Assembly: GCF_000485595.1 (NCBI RefSeq)
Contig: NW_014578358.1
Span: forward strand, 15,541 to 42,106
DNA length: 26,566 nt
Direction: 5' to 3'
Origin: Priapulus caudatus
Taxonomy: Eukaryota; Priapulida; Priapulimorpha; Priapulimorphida; Priapulidae
Shown here one piece after another: positions 1 through 8,515 of this stretch (positions are counted from its first letter, which is position 1; each line of letters opens with the position of its first letter). Below the pieces are notes generated by a model. That model made no database searches. It had not been told where the DNA came from and was given only the letters and a program-made list of their open reading frames with translations. Made by a program: the position numbers and the translations under genes.

Positions 1-329
1 TTTTTTTTTTTAATTATTTTTTTTTTTTAATTTTTGTCTCAGCAAGAACCATCTCCCAGACGTGGTGATTCTGAATATATCTTCAGTTAGCGCGATTGAG
101 TGACAAATCACGGAGAAAAGTGAGGTCAAACAAACACACACACAAGATTAGCCAAATTATAGTATAGATGCTCACACACGCTCACACTATCCCAGCTCCC
201 AACTACATGGAAACCTATACAATCACACGTCGCCAAGAGCGTGCGTAACAGAGGGATATGGTTGGTCATCGAAATTAGAAATAATTATTTTTACAGCGGT
301 AAAAATTTTTTACTGCGGTTAAATTATAA
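1..329. other. AT-rich intergenic sequence
   Basis: The window opens with T-rich low-complexity sequence (about the first 60 bases). AT-rich DNA with a short CA run near 135 follows. I see no coding potential or recognisable RNA gene here. Confidence 0.5.
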
Positions 330-433
330 CCCTTTTACCCAATCAGACGCCTTGTTACACATAATTCAACCGCAGATTAATTATCTTACCGCGGTTGAAT
401 GATGTGTAACAAGGCCTCTGATTAGGTAAAATT
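330..433. repeat. Palindromic MITE-like element, copy 1
   Basis: A left arm at 333-360 (TTTTACCCAATCAGACGCC then TTGTTACAC) is mirrored by a right arm at 404-432 (GTGTAACAAGGC then CTCTGATTAGGTAAAA). The AT-rich centre carries CCGC/GCGG motifs. The structure is a fold-back element of about 100 bp with no coding capacity. Confidence 0.7.
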
Positions 434-440
434 ATAGTCC

Positions 441-540
441 TTTTACTTAATCAGAAGCCTTGTTACACAGCATTTAGCCGCAATAAAAATAATTTATCCG
501 CAGTTAAATTATGTGTAACAAGGCCTCTGATTGGGTTAAA
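441..540. repeat. Palindromic MITE-like element, copy 2
   Basis: This is a second palindrome of the same family, directly after copy 1. The left arm is at 441-468 and the right arm at 513-540, both ending in the TTGTTACAC / GTGTAACAA motif. A diverged third half-copy follows at about 550-600 (ACCGCGGTTAAATTATG, then TTTTACCCAA). The array ends where the long repeat unit beginning near 606 starts. Confidence 0.65.
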
Positions 541-1445
541 GGGCAACAATTTTACCGCGGTTAAATTATGACTCTTTTACCCAAAACAGGTCTCTTGTTT
601 AACGGTGGAAACAAGCACAGTTAGTATTTCTAAGAATAACGAATCAAAATGAAATTATTCTGTAAAGAAAACATTGTGTTTATATTTGAATATGCTAATT
701 TTTGCACATATGTGAAGGACAAAAACATAATACCGTGATAGCGATTTCTATACCCAACTATTAACAGTTCCATTGTTTGAGATTGTTAAGAACTTAAAGA
801 CAAAGCGAATATGGTAACCGCAAATTCTTAATCCATTTCAGGTAATAGGCATTATATTTGACAGCCTCGCGCACTGGCGGTTTTACCCCAAATAAGTGTT
901 GATATGGCTCCAACTGATTTTGTTGATCGATTTTGTCCATGTCAATTACTAACTATTTTCTAAGATCGGTCAAGAAATTTGCGCTGCTAATCTTTACCAA
1001 CAAGCTTGAAAACGTGTTATATAACGTCTTCATGCATGTCTACTAGTTATGAATTCCTACCTACATTGTCGGTTGTGGTCACCTACGCTGCGGCTCACAA
1101 CGGCAACCTTACTTTCTTCGTTTTGCTCAGAATCTAGCAGCTTTGCATGTGGTTGTATAGCAGATTGTATACGGACAGGCCGCTGGGGGCGTTCGTGTGC
1201 TCCCATCCACTGATCTATACAAAAGCCGGTGTAAACCGTCTGTGCATCACGTGATAACACATTGGACACACACATTTCTTATTATCACCAAGATTGGAGG
1301 TTTTCTACGATACAAAAATTGAGAGGCACCACCTGTCCTTGGGTTTCAGCACAGCTTTGTCACAGATTTCTCCGGAGACAGTTTTTGTGGAAAATCCATG
1401 TAGTTTTCACAGCATTTTCCACTTTTACTAAAGACATCTTTATCT

Positions 1446-1531
1446 TGCGAACACACACACACTCACACGCACGCACGCACGCACGCACGCACGCACGAAC
1501 GCACGCACGCACGCACGCCTGCACGCACGCA

Positions 1532-1592
<61 letters not shown>
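1446..1592. repeat. CACG/CA microsatellite
   Basis: A run of ACGC tetramers (about 1468-1530) passes into a long uninterrupted CA run. It sits at the same place in unit A as the CA/TG runs in the units at 7018-8515 and 22021-23790. Confidence 0.9.
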
Positions 1593-1595
1593 CAA

Positions 1596-1822
1596 GCAGT
1601 GTGTGGGGGCAGTGTGTGGGGGCAGGGTGTGTGGGGCAGGGAATGGGGCAGGGTGTTGGGGCAGGGTGTGGGGCAGCGTGTGGGGGCAGGGTGTGGGGGC
1701 AGGGTGTGGGGCAGGGTGTGGGCAGGGTGTGGGGGCAGGGTGTGGGGGCAGGGTGTGGGGGCAGGGTGTGGGGGCAGGGTGTGGGGCGGGTGTGGGGGCA
1801 GGGTGTGGGGGCAGGGTGTTCC
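1596..1822 (+). repeat. G-rich minisatellite, unit GTGTGGGGGCAGG
   Basis: About 17 near-identical copies of a roughly 13-bp unit (GTGTGGGGGCAGG, with 11-12 bp variants) lie directly after the CA run. The plus strand holds many G runs of 3-5 spaced by 1-4 bases. Open frames through it on both strands encode only Gly/Trp/Val or Pro/Thr/Cys repeats and are artefacts. Confidence 0.9.
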
Positions 1823-1842
1823 CTATAGTCGCCTATAGGCAT

Positions 1843-2330
1843 TTCATTATTGAGCCAGTCACACCAATGAAGCGTAAGCCACTCACGCGATCACGAAGTG
1901 TCTAGACTAATCTTTTCGGTGTTGATCATTAGTTAGTTTAGTTGTCTTGCCTAGTTGCCTCTGCCTATTGGCTCTGCCTCTGCCGATTAATTAGTTGTCT
2001 CTTTAATATGCATATTATTGAAATACCTGTTGGGGTGTGCAAACATCACCACGTTTTGTTAGTCACTGAAATTATTTTATTACATAATTATGTCATAATA
2101 ATTACGTTATTATTATTATTATTATTATTATTATTGTTGTTATTATTAATGAGCTACTTACTGAATGATTGCGTGAAACACCACAGAATTGAAGTTGGTT
2201 CAGCTAGGCGTCAGCTGAGTAGGGCACAGCAAGCTTCTGATATTATCAAGCGTGTCATAATATAGACATAATAATATAGACATGATAATAGTGTCGTCTA
2301 TATTAAGATACCCCTGATATCATCACTTGC
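1843..2330. other. Non-coding sequence with ATT microsatellite
   Basis: AT-rich sequence holding an ATT/TTG trinucleotide run at about 2107-2150 and two near copies of a TAATATAGACAT motif at 2258-2283. No gene is recognised. Confidence 0.5.
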
Positions 2331-2338
2331 CCTCTGCC

Positions 2339-2346
2339 TATATAAG
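2339..2346 (+). promoter_or_regulatory. Candidate TATA box
   Basis: TATATAAG lies in a local GC-richer context about 70 bases upstream of a small ATG-initiated open frame at 2415. No transcript evidence is available, and TATA-like strings are common in this AT-rich DNA. Confidence 0.25.
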
Positions 2347-2414
2347 GTTCGTCGACTGCAGTTGTGCTGGGGCTATCGTATCAGACATACACACCCTGAC
2401 ATAAATTCGCGACA

Positions 2415-2600
2415 ATGCTAATTTTCAGACGTTTCATCCACGAGCAGTTAGGTGTCATGTCGCTACAATATCAGTCGATGAATGGGCAACACCTAGTGTC
2501 TGCCGAAACACTGTTCGCTGCACTATTGCCTGTCAGTGTGGTAGAGAAAGTCAGAAAGGTACCAAAAGTCCATGCAAGCAGCCTGCAGCAGAAGACATAG
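2415..2600 (+). CDS. Small hypothetical ORF or first exon
   Basis: A 61-codon frame starts with ATG 70 bases after a TATATAAG motif. Its composition is mixed rather than repeat-like, and I do not recognise the product. A possible donor site (AGAAAG followed by GTACC at 2559) would give a 48-residue first exon, but no convincing downstream exon was found before the FMO region. It could equally be a chance frame or a decayed fragment. Nothing in it supports a function. Confidence 0.18.
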   Translation: MLIFRRFIHEQLGVMSLQYQSMNGQHLVSAETLFAALLPVSVVEKVRKVPKVHASSLQQKT

Positions 2601-3302
2601 CTTCTGGGCGTTGACACTAATTAACGTGATAACGTCATAACGTGTTATCTCTCAGGTATATTAATCATGCGGGTATTTTCGAAGTAATAGTAGTTGCAAC
2701 ATTATCGTGGTATGACTTTCTATTGAACATAACATAAGCGAGTAACAATGAATAAGTATACCATAGTTTCCACATCAAGACGATTACACAAAGTACATGA
2801 CATTTTGATTTTATATTGTAAATTTATAATATATTTTATTTTGTATTTTGATTATTTTGTATTTAATTGTAGAGCCATTGCCTATGTCGAATAATAGATA
2901 CTGCATTGTATTCATTATTCCTCGTCCTTCGACCACGTATAAAGGGGGACCGTCCCTAATACTCCGGCCTTGACTCCGTTAGAACAGGTGTTATAGTAGT
3001 ATATGTTACTGATATGTTCAAAAGCTAATCATGTATTATTAGCTCTTGATATGCAATAGCCAATAGCAAAATACGATAAAGCGTCAATAGCACGTAAACT
3101 GTAAAATTTACTATTTGTTATTTCATCCCGTTAACATTTGCGTACGTTGGCGCCGATAAATGAGTCAATCACGAATAATGGCCTCATTAGTTAATTAGTC
3201 GCGAAACAAAAACATTTTCGTTGACCGACTTTTTGTTTCATTTATATACACTATAGTAGGGGTAAATAATGGCAGTATCTGTCATTATTCACCACTGATC
3301 AT
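2601..3302. other. AT-rich intergenic sequence
   Basis: No gene is recognised. There is an isolated TATAAAGGGGG motif near 2939-2949 with no following open frame, and small inverted repeats near 3205-3240. The FMO segmental duplication begins at about 3303. Confidence 0.45.
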
Positions 3303-3687
3303 ATCAATGTATATTAATGGAGTTATCCAGTTTTACAACGTGATTTGGTTTCACACACATGGTTTCATAGTATATAATCATATATTGCAATAATAAAATA
3401 AAAGTGAACCGTGTATAATAAACCGTAAAAAATATGAAAGTGAATAGTGTTTACTGTGCATTTAGCTCCTATTAGTCCGAAACGAATTCATAGACTAATT
3501 AAGTTTTAATGTGGGAATCTATGACACTTTCAACGTGGAGCGAATAAATCTGGTCTGCATGAAAACGAATTTGATTAGGCTGCATCAGCGCACTAAAATA
3601 ATCTACATTAACAAACAAATATAATCAAATTAGGAGAAAGGAGAAAATTCTCCCTCTGCGCTATAGTTACTAAATGCAATTATGCAT

Positions 3688-4994
3688 CTAATTCATACAG
3701 GCATCTTTGTTTTGGTAGGTAAACTCAAAGCTTTCATCGTCAATTAATTTATAGGTGGCATTCCTAAAGGACATTAAATGCGCAAATCTGAAATCCGAAC
3801 TGAATCTGTAGAGATCAGATTTTACTGCGGACAATGGCCGCACTGCACCAAGCTTAGCTAGATCGGCCAAGTATTCTTCCAGAAGGTCGGTATCCATCAG
3901 GTGGGCATGCGACTTCTTCCAGCTTTTCGCAAATCTTTTCTGCAGTTCGGCCGTCTCCTCAGCTAGCATCAGATCTTTCGTGGGCAGCGACAGCGCTCCC
4001 TCGAGCACGGCAAGTGCGAACAGCACCTGATAGTGAAATACGATGAATGGTGCCACTAGCCTGGGGAGCCCTATGAGAAACATGGACGGGTGACGTATGT
4101 TGACGCAGTGCTTGAACATGGGCGTCACTCGATTCTTCTCCTCCACGACGACCCCGCACGCCGGGGACAGGAACGGGTAGGTGTACTCGTAGCCAGTACA
4201 GAACATTACGACATCAACACGCCGTCGCTCCCCACCGATAAACACGACCGTGTCGCCCTCTAGCCGCTCAACCCCAGGCAACTGCTCGAGATTGTCAGGT
4301 ATCGGGCAGACGATGGGCGCCATGTTGTGACTGAGCACAACGCGACTCGCCACGGTGGCGACCTCTATACCGATGTCAGTCCCCGATGAACCGGCGCCCA
4401 GACACACCACCGTCTGTCCGTCGAAGACGCTCGCTCCCGGTAGGAGTGACTGTGTAGAATTTTCCCGGTAAACGTGTCAGCACCAGGCAGAGCCGGCATC
4501 TGAGGCACGGAGTAGTGTCCGTTGCAGACGAAGATGGCATCGTAGATGTGCGTCGCCTCGACATTCGTGTGTAGGTGGCGCACCGTTACTTCCCACGTCG
4601 CATTTGCACCGTCGCCAATCGGGACAACCTTTGTTACGATGGTAAGAAACTGTACATGGTCCATCACGTTATACTTCTTCGCGTAGTTGTCCAGGTATTC
4701 CCTGACATCCCAGTGACTGACGAAGGTTGGCAGGTCGGCGTTGAAGTCTTCGTCCAGGTAGCCCATCAATTCTTTTGGAAAGTTGGTGCGCAGTTGCTTG
4801 TACATGCTCGAGTGGATGTCGAGACCATACTCGTCCTTCCCGGTCTTGTCGGTGTAGACCCATGTGCCGCCGACGCTCTCAGACAACTCATAGACGTCGT
4901 GCTCGAAGGCGTCACGTCTGGCGGCGAGGAATCGCGACGCACATATGCCGGCCGCTCCCGCCCCGATCACCGCTACACGCATAGCTGACGCCAT
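3688..4994 (-). pseudogene. Flavin-containing monooxygenase, copy I (1-base frameshift)
   Basis: Homologue of the intact FMO at 20577-21884, in the same orientation. The span is 1307 nt against 1308 nt there: one G is missing at about 4433-4434 (CTCGCTCCC versus CTCGGCTCCC), just after the Ser-Tyr-Arg-Glu that ends the FMO signature. The reading frame is therefore split into 4365-4994 (N-terminal FAD part) and the region from 3688 to about 4430 (NADPH-binding and C-terminal part). Both halves are otherwise open and keep GAGAAG, the FTGKILHSHSYR signature, GAGSSG and FCTGYE. About 21 residues differ from copy II. No introns are seen. It is either a very young pseudogene or an intact gene with a sequencing error; the deleted base lies in a GG pair. 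Confidence 0.85.
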
Positions 4995-5049
4995 GTTGCG
5001 TATTGAACGAATGCGATGCTAGAACAGACTAGAAGAGGATCTAGAATCA

Positions 5050-5057
5050 ATTATAAA
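5050..5057 (-). promoter_or_regulatory. Candidate TATA box of FMO copy I
   Basis: TTTATAAT on the minus strand lies about 55 bases upstream of the ATG. The whole upstream segment of about 140 bp, including this motif, is retained in FMO copy II. Confidence 0.35.
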
Positions 5058-5140
5058 GTCTATGATAGTAATATATAGTAGTATGTGAAAATAGTCCCTG
5101 ATAGCTGATGTTAAAATCAGCTAAGTGTGTAGGAGTACTT

Positions 5141-5770
5141 GTCCGCGGGTAATTGTCTGAGGGATGAGCATCCCGGGGGGGGCGGGGGCGGGTGTTGTCT
5201 GTGGGTAATTGTCCAAGGGATAATTGTCAGAGCGATCGATGTCCGGTGGGTGACTGTCCCGGAGGTGACTGTTCGGGTGATAATTGTCTAGGGGTAATTG
5301 TCTCGGGACCAGGAGTAATTGTCAAAGGGGCGATTGTCTGGACATAATTGTCCAGGGAGAAATTGTCCGGCGGATGATTTTCCGGGGATACTTGTCCGGG
5401 AGAGTGATTATCCGTGGGCAATTGCCCGACAGGGTAATTTCCCGGTGGAAGAAATTATCCTGGGAGTAATTGTCCGAGGGATAATTGTCAGGGAGAAATT
5501 TCCGAAACATGATTGTCCGATGATAATTGTCCAGGGAGTAATTGTCCGGCGGGTGATTATTTGGGGGTAATCGTTCGGGAGGGGGGGGTAATTATCCGGC
5601 GGTGATTACCGGGGGTGATTATCCGGAGTTGATTGTCCGGGGGTTGATTTCCAAATGGAGTAATTTTCCGTGGGGGAATGTCCGAGGGATAATTGTTCGG
5701 GGACAGTTGTGCGTGGGGGGGATTGTCCGAAGTTGTCGGGGGCAATTGTCCGGGGGATTATTGAACAGGG
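5141..5770 (+). repeat. GTCCGGGGGTAATT minisatellite, long array
   Basis: Degenerate tandem copies of a roughly 13-15 bp unit close to TAATTGTCCGGGGG start about 145 bp upstream of the FMO ATG. The same array is present next to FMO copy II (22021-22382) and, inverted and without an FMO, at 8251-8515. Open frames across it on either strand are repeat translations, not genes. Confidence 0.9.
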
Positions 5771-5784
5771 AGAGGGGGGTTTGA

Positions 5785-6735
5785 TTGAAAAATAGGGTAG
5801 CTGGAAGATGATTGATTCACGACTAGCTGTAACATCACCACTGTCTGAACAAAAATTTTGACCGTAATTATTATGATGCACGTGAAGAACGTGATTATTA
5901 TGTCAGCTTATCAGGCAGCAATCGATCCAGTGAAATTTACGAGATTCCGTAATCATGTCAGGGCTTGAATCTTATTGGGGGCGAATAGCGGTGATACGCA
6001 GACCTCGCGCTCATTGGCGGCCTAAATGAATTGTGTTGAATACAGACTACTACCGGGCATTGTTACGTTTCAAGTATTTTTCCTTAATTTTGAATTGCAT
6101 GCAGGTTTATATGTTTTTCGTCGATTGCCACCTTCCTGTATGCGTCCGAACTCGCTACATCGTTCACGTTAGTAGCTGCCGTAGTTTGCTATGTGTTCTT
6201 TCTGTGTTTACGTCGCTACACGCAATTCAAATATGAGTTGAGCCTAAATATATTGTGCACTCTTTGATTGTTGTAATGGCTCGTGTAATATAGCACAGGC
6301 AATGTCGAACCATGCTATTACACAATCGCGCACACACAGATTGCAACATCACGTTCTTGATTATTTTAACCCAGGAGATGTAGAGAAAACTAACACGCCC
6401 TGCCGAGGGATATTCAGTACATTACAATCTACAGCTCTAGTCAGTAGCTCTAGTCTTACATGGCCTCCTCAACTATACTAGTTTTATTCAAGATTGGTTG
6501 AGAAATTCCTCGATTTTTGAAACTGTCTTGACAAAATACTTTGGTGTAAATCCCCCTTTATGAGGGTCTACTAGTTATGAATTCTTACGTTACCTTGCGG
6601 TTGTCCTCACCTACGCTGCGGCTCACGGCACTCAATGATGTTGCAACGTTATGCTTCGTTTTGCTCAGAATGTAGCAGGTCTGCCTGCGGTTTTAACACG
6701 AGCGGTGCCCCCCACCCCACGCGTCACGCACGAAC
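5785..6735 (+). mobile_element. Mosaic repeat unit B, left arm of the palindrome
   Basis: The block at 5785-6300 matches 22386-22890 (direct) and 7735-8250 (inverted). The block at 6380-6550, with CAGCTCTAGTCAGTAGCTCTAG and CATGGCCTCCTCAACTATAC, matches 7540-7720 (inverted), 22940-23070 and 23880-24100. The block at 6560-6700, with GAATTCTTACGTTACC and CTGCGGCTCACGGCACTCAA, matches the outer units. It then runs through a C-rich linker (GAGCGGTGCCCCCC) into a minisatellite. This arm lacks the CA-flanked module present in the opposite arm. No coding sequence is recognised. Confidence 0.7.
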
Positions 6736-6749
6736 ACACCACGTCACAC

Positions 6750-7017
6750 TTCCGCCGCACCACATAGGCCGTCCACCGCACCATTACACCCCTCCGCCGC
6801 ACCACATAGGCCGTCCCCCGCACTATGCCGCCCCTCCTCCGCACCACATAGCCCGTCCACCGCACCATGCCACCCCTCCGCCGCACCACATAGTCCGTCC
6901 ACCGCACCATGCCGCCCCTCCACCGCACCACATAGCCCGTCCCCGCACCATGCCGCCCCTCCACCGCACCACATAGCCCGTCCTCCGCACCATGCCGCCC
7001 CTCCTCCGCACCACGTC
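6750..7017 (+). repeat. Dimeric 41-bp minisatellite
   Basis: About six copies of a 41-42 bp repeat, made of two related halves: CCGCACCACATAGCCCGTCC and CCGCACCATGCCGCCCCTCC. It sits at the centre of the 5141-8515 palindrome. A short inverted stretch of the same repeat lies at 23690-23770 and a decayed one at 24240-24305. Open frames through it are artefacts. Confidence 0.9.
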
Positions 7018-7061
7018 GCCATCCCCGTACTGCGCTGCCTACCTCCTACCGCGCGCGCGCT

Positions 7062-7165
7062 CGTGTGTGTGTATGTGTGTGTGTGTCTGTGTGTGGGGGG
7101 GGGGCGTACGTGCGTGTGTGTGAGTCTGCGTGAGCGCGCGCATGTGTGTATGTGTGTTAGCAAGA
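7062..7165. repeat. TG microsatellite with GC alternation and poly-G
   Basis: GCGCGCGC, TG dinucleotide stretches and a run of nine or ten G residues near 7097-7106. This is the inverted counterpart of the CA / poly-C region at 23510-23670. Confidence 0.85.
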
Positions 7166-8250
7166 TGAAGATATCTCTAGCAAAAGTGGAAAATGCTGTA
7201 AAAACTAAACGGATTTTCCACAAAAACTGTCTCGAGGGAAATCTGTAACAAAGCTGTACTAAAACCCAAGGACACATAGCGCCTATCAATTTTTATAGCT
7301 TAGAAAATCTTTAAACTTGGTGATGATAAGAAATGTGTCTATCGAAAGAACCTTCCTATGTTGTTTTCGGGTTACACAGGCTTATGTATAGCTCAGTGGG
7401 TGGGAGCACATGAACGCTCCCCGGCGGCCTGTCCGTATACATGCAATCCGCTATACAACCACAGGCAAAGCTGATCGATTTTAAGAAAAACGACGACAGT
7501 TTAACGTTGATACACCATTAAGTGCCAGATTCAAAAATTCAAGAATTTATCGACCAATCTTGAATAAAACTAGTATATATAGTTGAGGAGGCCATGTACT
7601 GAGCTGACTATAGACCTGTAAGACTAGAGCTACTGACTAGAGCTGTAGACTGTAATGTGCTGACTATCCTTGGGCAGGGCGTGGTAGTTTTCTCCGCTTG
7701 TCCTGGGTTAAAATAATCAAGAAAGTGATGTTGCAATTTGTGTGTGTGCGCCTATGTAATAGTATATATGGCTCGATTTTGCATGTGCTAAATTACACGA
7801 GCCATTACAACAATCTATCAGTGCACAATATATTTAGGCTCAACCAAACACAAAAAACACATGACACACTACAGCAGCTACTAACGTGGACGAGGTGGTA
7901 GTTGTAGCGAGTTCGGACGCATACAGGAAGGTGGCAATCGGAGAACACATATAAACCTGCAATTCAATATTAAGGAAAAATACTTGAAATGTAATAATGC
8001 CCGCTAGTATTCTGTATTCAACACAATTCATATAGGCCGCCAATGAGCGGGAGGTCTGCGTATCACAATTATTTGGCCCGACTAAGATTCTAGCCCTGAT
8101 ATTATTACAGAATCTCGTAAATTTCACTGGATCAATTGCAGCTTGCTAAGTTGACATAATAATGACGTTCAGAAATTTAGTTCAGACAGTGGCAATGTTA
8201 CCGCTAGACGTGAATCGATCATCTTCCAGCTACCCTATTTTTCAGTATCA

Positions 8251-8515
8251 GGATAATCACCCCCACCCTAGACAATAATCCCCCGGACAATCCCCCCACG
8301 CACAATTGCCCCCGAACAATTATCCTCTGGACAATCCCCTTCCCCGGTACGATTACCCCAAAACAATCACCCCCTCCGGACGATTACCAAAAAACAATCA
8401 CCCGCCGGACAATTACTCCCTGGACAATTACTACCGGACAATCGTCTATCGGGAAATTCCCCCAGACAATTACTACCTTCCCCCCCCCCTGGATAATTGT
8501 CCCTAGGACGATGAA
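8251..8515 (-). repeat. GTCCGGGGGTAATT minisatellite, inverted array
   Basis: Reverse-complement copies (CCCCCGGACAATTAC type) of the minisatellite that lies 5' of both FMO genes. Here no FMO follows; unrelated sequence begins at about 8516. Confidence 0.85.

Larger units (their letters stand above)
606..1842 (+). mobile_element. Mosaic repeat unit A, left outer inverted repeat
   Basis: Positions 606-1130 are an inverted copy of 24370-24908: both begin GAAACAAGCAC and share long colinear blocks, for example around AAATAAGTGTTGATATGG and CTGCGGCTCAC. After 1130 the unit continues with blocks also found at 7150-7480 (inverted) and 23180-23510 (direct), then a CA run and a G-rich minisatellite. 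Open frames here only translate repeats. No transposase is seen, and no clear target duplication is visible at 606 or 24908. Confidence 0.65.
3303..6735. repeat. Segmental duplication, copy I (FMO plus repeat unit)
   Basis: The sequence is colinear with 20208 to about 23200. It includes the FMO 3' flank (from TGTATATTAATGGAG), the FMO gene, about 140 bp of FMO upstream sequence, the GTCCGGGGG-type minisatellite, and the following repeat modules. The minisatellite differs in length (about 620 versus 360 bp) and small indels occur in the flanks. The coding part is the best conserved, at about 97% by hand count. Confidence 0.85.
7018..8515 (-). mobile_element. Mosaic repeat unit B', right arm of the palindrome
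   Basis: Reverse complement of the unit type seen at 22021-23790. From high to low coordinate it holds the GTCCGGGGG minisatellite (8515-8251), the 8250-7735 block, the CTCTAGTC block, a GGACAGGCCG block (7385-7480), the hairpin module (7150-7350), then a TG run and a G9 run. It pairs with the opposite-strand unit at 5141-6735. No transposase or other coding sequence was found. Confidence 0.75.

Noticed and set aside
1262-1905. Long open frames of 100-188 codons on both strands
   Set aside because: They are translations of the CA run and the G-rich minisatellite (Thr-His, Cys-Val and Gly-Trp repeats). There is no domain and no splice support.
4575-4988. 137-codon frame on the plus strand, also present at 21465-21878
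   Set aside because: It is antisense to the FMO N-terminal half. Its presence in both copies follows from the duplication, and the FMO motifs on the other strand explain the conservation.
5227-5881. Several 60-90 codon frames on both strands over the GTCCGGGGG array
   Set aside because: They are periodic translations of a minisatellite and differ between the copies in length and frame.
6750-7017. CRISPR-like array
   Set aside because: The repeats are directly adjacent, with no unique spacers, and the context is eukaryotic. It is a dimeric minisatellite.
7385-7470. tRNA gene
   Set aside because: A D-arm and A box are visible, but no anticodon arm, T-arm/B box or acceptor stem can be paired.
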